DNA of 64,000 nucleotides from Lagopus muta (Eukaryota; Chordata; Aves; Galliformes; Phasianidae): contig NC_064439.1 in the NCBI RefSeq assembly GCF_023343835.1, positions 39,611,508 to 39,675,507 on the forward strand, given 5' to 3'. Below are positions 24,136-37,095 of this stretch, in pieces. A model generated the notes under the pieces. The model saw nothing but the letters and a program-made list of their open reading frames with translations, searched no databases and was not told the DNA's origin. A program made the position numbers and the translations under genes. Positions within the stretch are counted from its first letter, which is position 1. Every line of letters starts with the position of its first letter.

Positions 24136-27100
24136 ATCAGTGCATTGCATCAGTTCTATCATCGATCCAGACTTTGCAGAAAATATTTTTGTGGGCTCTG
24201 TTGCATCTCCTGAAGACAGAGGATGATTTAAGATCGTTCAGGATCACTGCAAAAAGACAAGCAGGTCCTTGTACAGTCAGCAAGGTACAGAGCTGTGTGG
24301 TTACATTCCCCCAGCTCAATTCCACAGCCAGCCTTGCTGTTTTAGCCAAGTGCCTCAGCCTTGTGCCTACAGTACACATCCTCACAGCACACCTGACATG
24401 CAGTTATGTCATCTTGCAACTGGAGACGCGAAGTACAGAGGGTCTCAGTGGGACTGACAAAGCATGAATGAACCAACCTTAGTGCTGTACTTTAACCCTT
24501 GAAAAGCTGTGTGCTTCCATGTGTTAGAGATCTAGAGATCTTTGGACTGTTCCAAATCTCATATGCCATTTCCTATTCTGCACCACTGATGATTTTCAGG
24601 CCCTCCAAACTCCCACGACTAGAGGCCTGCATTTCCAGTATAAACCAGACAGGAGGGCTTCTTGCTCAGATTCTCCCAGTTTTCCCTCTAGAAAATCTTA
24701 CCATATGTGTTGCAGTTGGTTAGCTGAAGTGTTGGACAACTCGATCCTGAATTTGGGGTAGTTAAACTTCTATGTTGTAGTTAAATACTGAGGCACTGCA
24801 GTCTGGAAACTTGAATTTTAATCTAGCCTTTCATTGGTGGAACATTTGGTGTACAGCACTAAATGCAGCACAGACAAAGATTGTTAGCTTAGTTATTCTT
24901 TAAAACAGAAAATATTTGACAGTAGTTTTTCAAGGCACAGATATTACTTAAATATTCATATAAAATTCCCCAGTCTTTATTTACTATAGAAAGAAAGAAA
25001 CTGCTACTACAATCTGAAAATCGTTGTTCTCTGACTCACCTCCCTCAATCTGATGGCCATACTTTTCAGAAGACCTTGGAATGAAGGAGCCATTCTCCTT
25101 CAGGAAGCTCAGACCTCGCTCTCTGGTGACAAGCACGAGATGCTTTCATTTTTCTCATTATCAGCTACAGCTACAGCCCCCAACAGTGGAACAAAATGCT
25201 TTACAGAAGTAGCAGTGTCATCACCACGGCTTCCCACCAGCCACTGCAACACATTGACTGTGTGTGTTCTATATTATAAAGAAATAAGATTTGTTTTTCT
25301 GTCTTCTGTAGAATTTATTAGAAGAGAGTTATGTCAGGAAAAGAAGTCTCCTCATAAAGTTATACAGAAACCTCTCTATGTCTTTCTATACAATAAAACC
25401 CAAGTAACAGTTGTGTTCCCATGAGGGAGTTTCTGACATGGAAGAGGCAATGGACTGCCAGCATATCATATCCCCAGGAGAATTCTGAAAAACCTCAAAC
25501 CACCTCACTGCTGCAAGAAGGTTTGTGTGATGTGATAGCATACAAGGTCCTCTTACAGCTTGCAGGCTGGTTAACAGGGGGAAAACAAAATAGAGAAGTC
25601 AATGGCCACTTTTCAGATGGCGGAAAATGCTGCTCTGATTTGGGACCTATGTTACTCAGTATCTTCTAAAATCATTAGTCCTTCAAAAATGATTAAAACA
25701 AGAATCAACTGGAAGGAAAAAAAAACAACATCAGAGATTTCGCAGCAGTGACTAATTTGCTGATAAAATGGTAACTGAAGCAACTAACTTATATGACCTA
25801 TACGTTAGCTGTAGCTTCCCAGGAAAGATATTTTGAAGTCATTTCAAGTAGTCCTCTGAAAACCCCATCTCAGTGTTCAAGGGTAATCAAGCAAATAGCT
25901 GGGATGAGCTCATTAGGAAAACAGAAATATCAGCATGCTGCTATATAAATCCATATTACACCCTGTGAATGTATACTCTGTATTAATAACATTCCTTCAG
26001 AAAGGATGGAATAGAAAGAGAAAAGGTATAAACCCCAACTTTGTAATGACGAGAGAGTTAGTTCAGCAGGATTTTCTGCTGGAAAAGCAGAACAGGATGG
26101 TATTTAGGTTAATGGGTGTATTTCTCATGAAACTGGAGCTACGGGGGAGCTGGTTTAAAATAAGCACAAGAGAATACTTTTTCACATGATTTCTAAAAGT
26201 GAAACTCATTGTTACAAGATGTCCAAGTTCCAGAGGAATAAAAGAGCAATTTGATAACTGTTTTCAAAGACCTTTAAGCAAGGCTGTGCAAAGTGTTTTG
26301 TAAGTATCCGAAGATGAGAGAAACCCTAAACTTCTGATGCCTTGAAGAGTGTTTATTGATGAAATAATACCTATGTTGTTCTTGATATTTCTCTAGGCAT
26401 CTAGTAGTGGAAGAAATGAACTATGCAGACCTTCAGTGTGACCTATAATTCATTTACTTAAGATTTCTTCCCCTTGGTTAACCAAAGATCCTTTTGATTC
26501 CAACCATGGCACTCTGTGCTGTTTTTGCATCATATCTAAGAACAAGAGTGTATTACAACCAACTTTCTTATTCCTTTTTCCTTCCCAGTATGTACGTACT
26601 GCTGTGATGTGACAGAGTTGGACAACCTTTCATTGCAATCTTGATATCAGTGATCCCCTATTCTCACTTATTTTAAGGCACTGATGTTTTCCAAAATGAC
26701 TGAATCTGTTTTGCTTTTGTGTTTTTTTCCCCCAGCTAATGATCTGTCCCAGTAGAGCTACCCTTCAGAGTAATAAACTCTGAGTTAGTCTGATGCAATC
26801 CTGCATGATCTATGCTTTGTTACAAGTATTCTTAATTAGCTGTTTATTAACAGCAACCTACCTAATGAAGGCTTTTGCTGTTTCCAAGGTAACACAGCCA
26901 CTACTTCACAGTCCTCCTCTAGTATGTTAGTTTCACTCTGTGGTCAAACCAAAATTTTGCCTTTCTTTAAGTACCATAAGAACCAAAATGATTCATTCTT
27001 TATCCCACCTTCTAGAAAGCAGAACATCTGGCAGGATAACAAATTCATCTGTGTTTGCTTTTATTGGTAAACAGAGAAGTTTCTCCATTCTATGATCCTT

Positions 27101-30100
27101 TGCTATGCTACACAGTTTCATCGTATTGAACAAGGCCATCTCACAGCCCATTTGCTGCTTTCTGTTTTCTAGTCATCTTGTTTTGGGTTTCTATACCTTT
27201 TTAATGTTCCCCTAGCAAGCAATTTTCTATAATTACTTTCCATGTTCCTTTTCTACATCTTGCCCTCTCTGCCACCAGCTTTCATACAATTTGTAACAAT
27301 CATAGGGAGATGAATTCATACAGGCTTTTCTCCAACAATGGGGTCTACTTAGTTTTGCCTGGTCTGTATTCAAGCACTGAACCTATTCCATGAAAATGAC
27401 ACAAGGCTTCTGCAGTTTTTCCATCTCCTCCTTCTTGTCCTACAGAGTTCTCCTGAGACACTGCATCATTTCCCATGAGCTTAGAAGAGTAAAGCCAGAT
27501 GTCACTGCACTGCAGGCCATACTTACGGCAAAAACACGCCACTGCACACCTCTCCTATTGCTGTGAGCACCAGAATGAGTCAGACAGGGTCCCTACGGAT
27601 TAGTTCATGCCATGGTCACACTCATGCCAAGGCTGCTCTCACTAACACTTCCCCAAAAGTCTGCTGCAGCTGCCACAGCTTGAGTGCAGCTGGCACACAT
27701 GCAGCAGGTGGAACGATGCAGAGAAACAGAATGTTCTCTGGCCCTTCCTCAGATCTACTTCCCTACATTACTGGACTTGAAGTTCTAAAAGAAGCAGTGA
27801 TCTCTCTAATCTGACCTTTCCATGACATAGTACTAGAATCATAATACAACTACTGTGATCTATCTTACATAATGGTTTCATTTAGACTTAACCAGCACAT
27901 CATGCACACTTCTGACCTGACGATTTGGAGGATACAGAATCTGCCATTCATTTTGCAGTCTGCCAACTTTAGCATTAGTTTTGCTGCATCAGTATGCATT
28001 TTATGCTCTTTCCCTGGTGCCTGTAAGTCTGTAAGTGTACTAAAGATACTTCTTTGACACTCTTCATCTTGCTGTCAGCAGTTTCTCATCGATGTTTCTC
28101 ATCCACCAACAAGACCATCTCTCACTGAGGTTCAACCTGATGACAGGGAAACCAGCATATGGCACTAGTACCCAAAACCACCTTGGCTGCCAGAAACAAT
28201 CTAGTTCAGGGAACACAGTCTTGACTGAAACATAATTCACTCTGCCACAAGACATCACAAATTCATTTGGGCTGAAATTTGTGCTGCCTGCCACATTTAG
28301 ATTTACAATAACTTGTCTACTCACAACTCTGTAATTTGCAGGTTAGGCCAGTTGAAACAGACCTTGATCAAAACCTCTGTGAGCCTCTAGAATGCAAATG
28401 GTCAGGTGGAGAGAATATTAGTTTATATTGCTTATGTTTACATCATATGTCATTAAATGAGCATAAGGAAATGACATGTGTGATAACCATGATGCAAAAT
28501 ATTTTCTGTATGATTAGAGTTAAACCTTTGAACTGCCCTGGAAACAAATAGAAAGGTGGTGAGCAGAGAAACTTTGAGAGTAAACATCACACAAAGTATA
28601 TATTGTGTATTTTAGCTATTGGGAACAGCCTTATTCTGTGCCAACTTCTGTTTGAACAGTTGTTATAGGTAGTGACAAATACAGCTCTTTAAATAGATTC
28701 TTTCATACACTAAGGCCAGAAGAAAACACTGAGATTATCCATCATGACCTTCTGAGTAAGTGAAGCCTTTTTAGGTTTGTTGTGAAATTATAGATAAATG
28801 TTGATTTATCAAATGTTAACATGATACAGGCACTTTTACCCATGTTTTTCTAGCAGTATGGTTAAACATTTAGAGATCAGAAAAGTACACTGTTCCTCTA
28901 AGGGTCAAACTCAGACTTCACACCAGACTGACTCTTCTCATTGCTGCTGTCTTCTATCAGCTCTCAGACTTGTACATGGGCTCTTTTTTGTGCCACTTTT
29001 TGCAGAACTGAACCGTTTCCATGGAATGTGTCAGATTCCAACATTTATTATTCATAAAGCATGATGCTATATGACGTTGTAAAATTACCCAGATTGTCTT
29101 CCACTGACTTTCTAAATGAAGTATCTGTGAAGTATCGCAGTGGGATGGCAGATTAAAAATATTACAGGGAAGATCTGTGTACTGGCGATGAAGAAACATT
29201 GCTATTTTTTGGTGGTAAAAACAAAGAGAAAAGTTAGATTAAAGCTTTCAAACAACTACTTATGCAAAAGGTCCTATGTATTACTAGTTTCGGACTCTAC
29301 TCTGCAAGTTTCAAGTTTCATATGGAACATAACTGTCTGCTTCTTACTCTACAAATCTGCATAAGAAATACTCAAAGGTAGTTTAATATGCTCAATAGAA
29401 ATAAACAGATGTGAAAAGATGGAGTGTATTTCAAACACTTTCTGAAACTGCTGAACCCCGTATGAATACAAGCATAACTCTCAGTCCCTTTTCCACAACA
29501 AAGTTTTAGAAGTTGGGCGGGCTGTATAGAATAGGACTTACTTTTTGCAAGAAATGTTAACACACAGTGCATGAACCTTAGACCAAATTCTCTTGCCTGT
29601 ATTTTAATGACTTCTTGCTATCAAAATAAATCTGTTGTAAATTCAATAGACTAGTGAAAGATATTTAGCCATTTAGTTCTGAATTTTAGCTCCCACCAAT
29701 AAAAGCCAGTCAAGTAAGCATGTAAAAGGCAGTAAAATGCAGTAAAAAGTATTTTGTCTTGTGGGTTTTTTTTTTACAGTTTGTGAGTTTATAATCTTTG
29801 GGCTTATACTTTAATTAAGTCCAGAATGTTTTATGGCTGTAATTCCCCCAAGCTAGGGATGGCAATTTATTTGCTAGGGTTCACCACTGATTTTAATTTG
29901 CCTGTTAACCAAAATAACAATAGCTTGTGAAAAGCATGAACTATTTACATGATGCAGTAGGTTTTTTGTGTTTCTTAGTTAGCTTGTTTGCTTTTAAAAA
30001 GGAGCATGCTACATAGTGCCTTATTAGTGCAAGTACTGGGCTAGTTCTCTTGCAGTCTGGAGGTCCGCTGCTGACAGAATGGATAGGCAACGTGATGTTC

Positions 30101-32160
30101 CACAGGACCACAGCACAGAATCGACTGCTTAGCGATTCTGAAGAACACTAGAAACTGAAGTTTACAGAAGCCTGAGAAAGTCATTTGTTTTCTCCTTTTT
30201 TGTTTGCTGGAAAGAAAAAGACAGACATTATTTTTTTTCGTCTCCTCCAGTGAATTTGCTTGTGATGCTTTCTCTCTCCCATCACACTCAGCCCTGACAG
30301 GAGTATCCAGTGGAGACAACCTTAAATATGCAAAGAGCTGAATTGTGACTCTGTATCTCTGGTTTCCAAAACCAGAGCTGTCAGCTTTGATCTTTGACTT
30401 CTGAGAGCCTATTCTGCAAAACCGAAGGTATGAGGTTTGATGTGAGAGCATTTGCCTTGATGTCAAAGGTAGAAATGAATGTTATTTGTTTTGAACACAC
30501 AAACTAAAAGTTCAGGAAGCTGCTATTTTTCTGTTTAGCTTTTCCCAACCTTGTTATTTTTCAGAAAGGATGCTTAGGATGGGCACTCCTTAGCTGCAGT
30601 TTCACAAATCCAGGCATTCCAAGCTCTGAGCTCTGCCAGCTTCAATCAGTCATAAACGTTCCCCTACTATGGTGATTTCATGCTACAGCCTAAAAATAGG
30701 GCTATGCTGCAAAAAGAAAGGAGATAGTATTAAAGTTAAGAGTGTTGATATAAAATGGACTCCAGACACCAACAACCTGAAATGACAATAGGAGCAAGAA
30801 ACTGGAGATTTGCACACAGAAGAATTTCTTCCTTCTTTATAAGATACACAGAAGACTGGATGGATTTGTTTTACTTTTTCTGACATCCTGTTTGTATGAA
30901 ATTGAAGAAGGAATGTCTAATCGTACTGTCCTACTGGGGAAAAAATAGGAACTGATTCTGGGGCATCTGGAAATCCTGACCAGGAGAAGTAAACCCCTAA
31001 CAAACAAAACTCTGGATCCTGGATCTCTAAAAAAAAAACTTCTTACAGCTTTTTCAAACTGTCACCAGAGTTACAAATTTGAATAATGTCATACAGCTTT
31101 GAAGAGTCTAACTAGGAACTGAGACTCCCCACCCAATGCTTGTTTTGCTTAGATTTAATATTCGTGTGTCAGATTTAATATTTCTATGAGTTTCTGACAT
31201 AATTTACAAAACGCCTCCTGAAAAGCGTATGGAAAAGATCTGTGTTTTTAGAATAGGTATCAAATGGAGTAGGACAAGTCTTCAAAAGATCATGCGCCTC
31301 TTTTTCTTCTTTGGAAGACTGCTTGAACAAAATCATCATCTAAAAGCTATAAAAATGCATTCATATAGAGTATACTTCATAAACTGGAATAGGGTCTTAT
31401 TATGGGAAAATATAGCCCATGTCATCTTAATTTAATCTGATCTGAGATTCATTCATGTCAGAAATGAAATCCATATTGCTTTTAGTAGAGAAGGGCATAG
31501 GATTCTGCTGCTGACAGAGGGAAATGGGGCTGATAGGCAGAAACAAAGACAAGAATTAACCAGACCGTTTGAAAGAGCTTTCATTTTTTTCCCAGCTAAC
31601 AACCAGGACTGTCACATCGCATTGATCTTTGTCAGTTGCTATTGCTCCCTTTTGCCAGCTTGATCTGTGCTAACCAAGTTTAGACAACACTTTGGTAGCA
31701 ACACAAGCTCCTAGTCTACTTCAGAATTCCCAGGGGAGGTGGAGCTGCTCCAGTGTCAATCTCAGAGCGCAGCAGAGAGTTTGCCAAAAAAGGCTATGTT
31801 AAATGCAGTCTTCAGAGGCTGCACTAAAGCACACATGTCAAAATCCTGGTGCTTAACTGGCAGCAGGCTTGGAAGTTTGTAACCAGGAAGAAATAGAAGA
31901 TAATTCTGCTGACATAACCTCAGGATTTTCTCACTCTCCTAAAGCTGCAAAAGGAAAAGTGGCATTGTATGACAGGGCAGCACATCAGAAATAAGTCAGA
32001 GGCTGTCAGCCACAGGATGAGGAAGGGTTTCAAGGTAACTTGAATCTTAGGAAAATACTACAACAGGAAATAGATGTAAAGAGCCAACCCTTCCCATTGC
32101 ACAAGAAAAGAGAAGGATTTAAGGCTCTTGACAAAAGAATAAAGTAAGAGAGAAAGGTCG
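24136..32160. other. Intergenic DNA without recognisable genes (left part)
   Basis: About 8 kb between the CR1 beside OSBPL10 and the next clear repeat. All frames are short. The longest (25053-25424, plus) has no recognisable domain and no splice or homology support. A possible old LINE fragment lies at 26090-26290. The stretch 29580-29970 looks like unique, motif-dense AT-rich DNA and could be regulatory, but nothing proves it. Confidence 0.55.
26090..26290 (+). mobile_element. Possible old CR1/L3-type LINE 3' fragment
   Basis: The sequence AGAGAATACTTTTTCACATG...TGAAACTCATTGTTACAAGATGTCC...AAAGAGCAATTTGATAACTG resembles an old amniote CR1/L3 consensus, in which a truncated tail reads roughly 'aactcattgccacaagatgt ... 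ttcaaaaa.. gattggac'. No terminal repeat is visible and divergence is high, so this is a tentative call from memory of the consensus. Confidence 0.4.
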
Positions 32161-32174
32161 AAAAATAATCTTAT

Positions 32175-32411
32175 CTTGGCTCCTTTCTCAGATTGGGTAT
32201 CAGGAAAAATTTCTTCTCCAAAAGAGCAGTAAGGCACTGGAATGGACTGCCAGGGAGGAGGTGGAGTCACCATCCTTGGAGGTATTCAAGAAACGTTTAG
32301 ATGTTGTACTGAGGGACTTGGATTAGTGGGGAAATATTGGTGGTAGGTGGACAGTTGGACTAGATGTCCTTGGATGTCTTTTCCAACTTTAGTGATTCTA
32401 TGATTCTATGA
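32175..32411 (+). mobile_element. CR1 LINE 3' end, plus strand
   Basis: Reads in the sense direction: AGGAAAAATTTCTTCTCCAA, then GGCACTGGAATGGACTGCCAGG, then GGAGTCACCATCCTTGGAGG, then TGGACTAGATGTCCTTGG, then CTTTTCCAACTTTAGTGATTCTATGATTCTATGAG, which is the characteristic CR1 terminus with octamer repeats. It is 5'-truncated and non-coding. Confidence 0.93.
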
Positions 32412-35220
32412 GAATTCTCCAGTTCAATCAAGAGAGCTACGGTTATTCTTCTTCCTTGGCCAAGAGCAATTTGCTTCAGCCTGAACTAAGGAAATGAAAA
32501 TAAATGGCTAAAAAAAAGGAAAAATAAAAATGATGAAAATGCATGTAGGACCAAGGTAGCCGGTTCTTTTGTCTACAATCTGCATCATCTGTTTCTTTGT
32601 GGGAGAATGCAGCTATTCTCACCAGTGTTGCTGTTAGCTACCCAGGAATGCACACATGACAGGACTAAGCAGGAAGCATGAACCTTCCTGTTTCCCTGGC
32701 TTCTGAACTTCCCCTGCATTCTCTGTGCTTCTAGTGATACCCCTTGTGAAGAACTGTGCCTCTGAGAAATTTGTGCTATTGTTTGCAATAGAGAAGATCG
32801 AGAAATTCAGGCCCAGCGTGAATCAAAGTACATAATGTAATATCTCTCTGCTATGCATCTTGTGCCCCAGAGTTTACTTAATGTTGCATAGCACTAGAAA
32901 TGAAATTAAAATACATATCCCAAAGGCTCAGTTACATCTACAACACTCTGGATATACAGCAGACAGTGAAGGAAGTTCATATTGAGTTATACTGTGAATA
33001 CAAAAGCAATAGGTATCATCAAAAGAAAATATGATGTTGAGAATGCTGTTTTTTTTATGGTGGCTGGTGCTAAAATATATGGTATATTTTGTCGTTCCCT
33101 GATAAAATAAGTCAAAAAAGGCTGAGAAATTGCAGTATAGAGATATAAGAAGCAAAACTGCTGTGTCATAAAATGGAACACAGAAATGTGGTTTTATCTA
33201 GGTTACATTAGATGTATCTGTGGCTCAGTGAAAACTGAAAATCAATTTTGATTTCTCAAGAAGAAAAAGAGCAGTGAAATCTAAAAGTCTTTAGAAAACA
33301 CTGAGAGTGCTGGCAGGTTTAGATTTAAATCTGGGCATATTGTTTAGCATTAATTAAAGATTTATTCAATCCAGAACAAGCCTAATTCTGCAGAAATGAC
33401 TGAAAATTCGAAATGTCAATAAAAGGATAACTCAGGTATCAGTTCAAATCTACTGAGTAATAAGGAATATAAAGTTCAACACTAAAGTCAAAAAGAATAA
33501 CATAAGGACCCATGCATCCTGTGACAAAACATATGTAGAAAGAGAAGAAAAAAAAAATCCAGGACATTGCATCATTTTGCAAAGGTTTTCTGCACTTGCA
33601 GAGTGCACAACATCAAAAAAGAGGTGATGTGAACCTCATTAAGTTATGATTAATTCCTCACAGAAGTTGTACCAGGAGATGAGTGGTGTGTCAGCTAGAA
33701 AGCAAACGGGGAATGTATTGCTTTGTGCATCAATGTCCAGCTAAAAAATGATGGATTGCCAGAACTGCAGTTTCTCAAAAACACCACTAATAATAGAAGA
33801 TAAACAGTAGGATACAGATCTCACAGTGCTAAGCTTCTCCCCCTTACACAATATAGTAATTAGGTTATATTTCTATGTACACTAGCAGGAATATAAAAGG
33901 AAAGTAAGTCCCAACTTTTGGATTAAAAGTAACGAGTAGCCTTGTTCTCATAAAGGTGGACACACTGAGAGGCAGAAGGAAAGCAAAATAATTCAGGATA
34001 TTATGAAAGCACTTCCCAAGAAAATAGAGAAGTACTCACAGAGCACAGAACAGAAGGGAGGAATTTCCCCTTTTGTGCCTCTAGGAAAGTTCTCCTTGGC
34101 CTAACATAGCATGAGAAGAGAACCGAACTCATTAATTTGGGATATACAGAGGAAACAGAAAAACAAAAAGAGCAAGCACGTTTAGCACATCATAGAAAAA
34201 ATATATTGTAGCTGGGCATCGGTTCCAAAGAATTCAGCAAATATTTTAAAAGGGAACATTACTTCTTCAAATGGAAGTAATACTAAGGGAACGTGGCTGG
34301 TGGTAATACTTGTCTTTGTTGAAACACAAAACCTTACAGATAAATCTGCAATAGCTTTTCCTGAAAACATTATGTACTTCACTTCTCCCTTTGAGGAAAG
34401 GTTAATCATATTTGTTATTTATTCCAATATTGTAATAGAATCTCTAAGGCTTAAAGGTGCAGCAGTGTTCCCAGTTAACTTGGTAATTAATGACTACAAA
34501 GTCGATTTTCCATTTCATTGTAATTTGGACAGCTCACACACTTCAGAAGGCTTCTAACTGGATTACCAATTATGAATTTTGAATGGTCAAAGCATGTATG
34601 ACTTTTACTGCCTTCAAGACCAATACTCCAAACAATTAAAAACTTTCAAATAAATATTCTTGCAAACTTGAAATCAAAGCTGTGAACTGTATTATGTTCA
34701 CTATTATTGCAGATTAATTGCTCGTGCTATAAATTTCATGGGTGCACAGAAAAAGAGAGAAAATGCTTCATCTCTATTTGCAGCATATTTGTAGCAATAA
34801 ATGGATAATTGTATCTCCAAGAAAACTGATAATATTTATTCTCAAAATTGTTGAGAAAGCAAACACAAATGAGAAAAGGCGTCATTTTCTATTGCATTAA
34901 TGCATTCCTCATGTTTTTTACACTATTCTGGCATCCATCATTATGAATTAGGTATAAACAGAATATCAGAGCAGAGGAGACAAGTTCTCAGAGATGGAGA
35001 TAATTATGGGGATGATAATTTTAAGAATTTTCCTCTTTAACCAAATTAATACAAATTTGATTATCAAACAACTCAGAACCTCATCTCTACATAAAAAAGA
35101 GATAGTAGCTTGTGACACATTGTCAACTCTCAGAGTGGACTTGTTTAAACAAAAGTGGGTTTATCTCTTGTGCATATTCAAAATCATTATTTTCCTACTA
35201 AGAGATATCTGCTGAGATCT
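32412..35220. other. Intergenic DNA without recognisable genes (middle part)
   Basis: About 2.8 kb of AT-rich, apparently unique sequence. Open frames are short and have no recognisable domains, including 34300-34557 on the plus strand. The stretch 34700-34920 has little repeat character and contains several homeodomain/POU-like AT motifs. No repeat family, promoter or RNA gene is recognised. Confidence 0.5.
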
Positions 35221-36500
35221 ATCAGAATCATTAAGGTTGGAAAAAACCTCCCAGGTCATGTAATCCAACCACCACACCATTGACAACAGTGCCACGTCCA
35301 ACGGTTCTTGAACACCTCCAGGGACAGTGAGTCCACCACCTCCCTGGGCAGCCTGTTCCAAAGCACCACCAATCTTTTGGATAAGTTTTTTCTTATATCC
35401 AACCTGAACCTCCCCTGGAGCAACTTAAGCCATTCACTCTCATCCTATCACTGCAACCTGGGAGAAGAGGCCAACGTCCACCTCACCACAGCCTCCTTTC
35501 AGGCAGTTGTATGAAAGTCTCCTCTTATCCAGACTGAATAATCCCAGCTCCCTCAGTTGCTTTCCATAAGACCTGTGCTCCAGACCCCTCATGGCTTCCT
35601 TCCCCTTCACTGGACATGCTCCAGAGTCTCACAGTGGCTTTCTTGTAGTGAGGGGCCCAAAACTGAATGCAGCACTCTAGGTGCGGCATCAGCAGTGCCA
35701 AGTATGGAGGAACAATCACCTCCCTGCTCCTGCTGGCTGCACTATTTCTGATACAAGCCAGGATGCCATTGGTCTTCTTGGCCACCTGGGCACACTGTTG
35801 GCTCATGTGCAACCAGATATTGACTAACACCACCGGATCCTTTTCCTCTGTATGGCTTTCCAGAGGAAAATTACCCCAAGGCTGAAGCATGGAGTTGTGA
35901 CCAAATTACACAATCTGACATTTGGTCTTGTTAGAGCCCATGTTACTGACCTCAGCCCAGCTATTCAGCCTGTACATATCTCTTTGTAGAGCCTTCCTAC
36001 CCTCAGGCAGATCAATACTTCCCCCTGACTTGGTGCCATCTGCAAACTTAGTGAGGGTGCTCTCATTACCTCATCCAGATCATCAATAAATATATTAAGC
36101 AGGACCAGCCCCAATACTGACCCATGAGGAGCACCACTCCTGACCAGTCACCAGCTGGATTTGCTTGCATTCAGCATCACCCTCTAGGCCAGCAGGCCAG
36201 CCAGTTCTTTTCTGAGCGGGGAGTGCATTTGTGCCAGCTATGGGCTGCCAGCTGAATACGCTGAGTGAGAAAGAGTCAAAGGCTTACTAAAGGTAGATTG
36301 CATATATGCCTTTTCCTCATCTACCAGGTTGGTCACTTGATCCTAGGAGGAAGTGAGGTTAGTCAAGCAGGATCTGACTGTCATGAACCCATGTTATCCT
36401 GCATATGCCATGCAATCACACCCTGGATGATCTGTTCCATAACCTTCCGTGGTGCCAAGGTGAGGCTGATAGGCCTGTAGTTCCCCAGATCATCCTTCCG
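35221..36500 (-). mobile_element. CR1 LINE, long minus-strand copy with 3' end and part of ORF2
   Basis: The plus strand begins with CAGAATCATTAAGGTTGGAAAAAACC (the reverse-complemented CR1 3' end) and runs through the 3' UTR (CACCTCCCTGGGCAGCCTGTTCC, CTCCTCTTATCC). The ORF2 end follows (TTGGTCTTCTTGGCCACCTGGGCACACTG near 35770; CCCTGACTTGGTGCCATCTGCAAACTTAGTGAGGGTGC near 36020). It reaches the reverse-transcriptase block reading NYRPISLT on the minus strand at 36459-36482. This is the longest, best preserved CR1 in the window at about 1.28 kb. Stops and frameshifts break the frame. At about 36500 it gives way to a different repeat. Confidence 0.92.
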
Positions 36501-36564
36501 ATACATACAGTATTTTAACCCTCTATTGGGTTTACATGATAAGATTTATTATGCAGAAATATGA

Positions 36565-37095
36565 GAGAATCAGCCCTGCAGACATAAAAGTCAGTGCAGA
36601 CGAAGAAGAGGGGGTATTTCAGGCACAGAGCAGAACTTCCCTGCAGCCCAGGAGAGGCTCATGGAGGAGTAGGTTGTCTTCCTGCAGTCAAAGGGCACCG
36701 CACAGAGCATATCTCCACGTGCAGCCATAAAGGAGCCCACAGTGCTGCAGTGGATGAGGTCAGAAGGAGGCACAGCCCATGGATATCCCCACAGAAGCAT
36801 CCTGGGCCAGAGCTGCAGCCCATGGAGAGAAGACCACAGTGTGGCAGGAGGGCTGAGAGATGTCCCCGGTGAAGATACATATTGAGCAGTATGCTCCTGA
36901 AGGGTGGGCTTTGTGTAAGGAGCTGTGTTGAAGCATTGCTTAGAAAGTTGCAGCCTGTGGGAAGCCCAGAGGGGATCAATTTGGGAAGGACAGCATCCTA
37001 TGGAGAAACCCACATGGGACACAGAGTGGCCACGAAGAAGCAGCAGTGCTTGCACTGCTTGGGGAAAGGAGGTAGAAGATGATGGGTGGAACAAA
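36565..37095. mobile_element. Degenerate interspersed repeat, possibly an old endogenous-retrovirus LTR
   Basis: About 530 bases of moderately GC-rich sequence made of diverged copies of short blocks such as GCAGCCCATGGAGAGAAGACC, GAGCAGTATGCTCCTGAAG and TGCAGCCTGTGGGAAGC. The pattern (gcagcc..tgggaagg...cccac..tggagcag) resembles a galliform LTR-type repeat family from memory, but I cannot name it with confidence. A 167-codon minus-strand frame crosses it; the frame has no recognisable domain and is best read as repeat background. It directly follows the truncated 5' end of the CR1, so the whole block may be a nested insertion. Confidence 0.45.

Noticed and set aside
34300..34557. 85-codon plus-strand frame of ordinary-looking composition
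   Set aside because: No recognisable family, no flanking splice sites judged convincing and no neighbouring exons in phase; left as non-coding.
35525..35890. 121-codon minus-strand frame with retroelement-like residues
   Set aside because: It is part of the decayed CR1 ORF2 and is covered by that mobile-element entry, not a separate gene.
36591..37094. 167-codon minus-strand open frame
   Set aside because: It lies entirely inside an interspersed repeat-like block and shows no recognisable domain.
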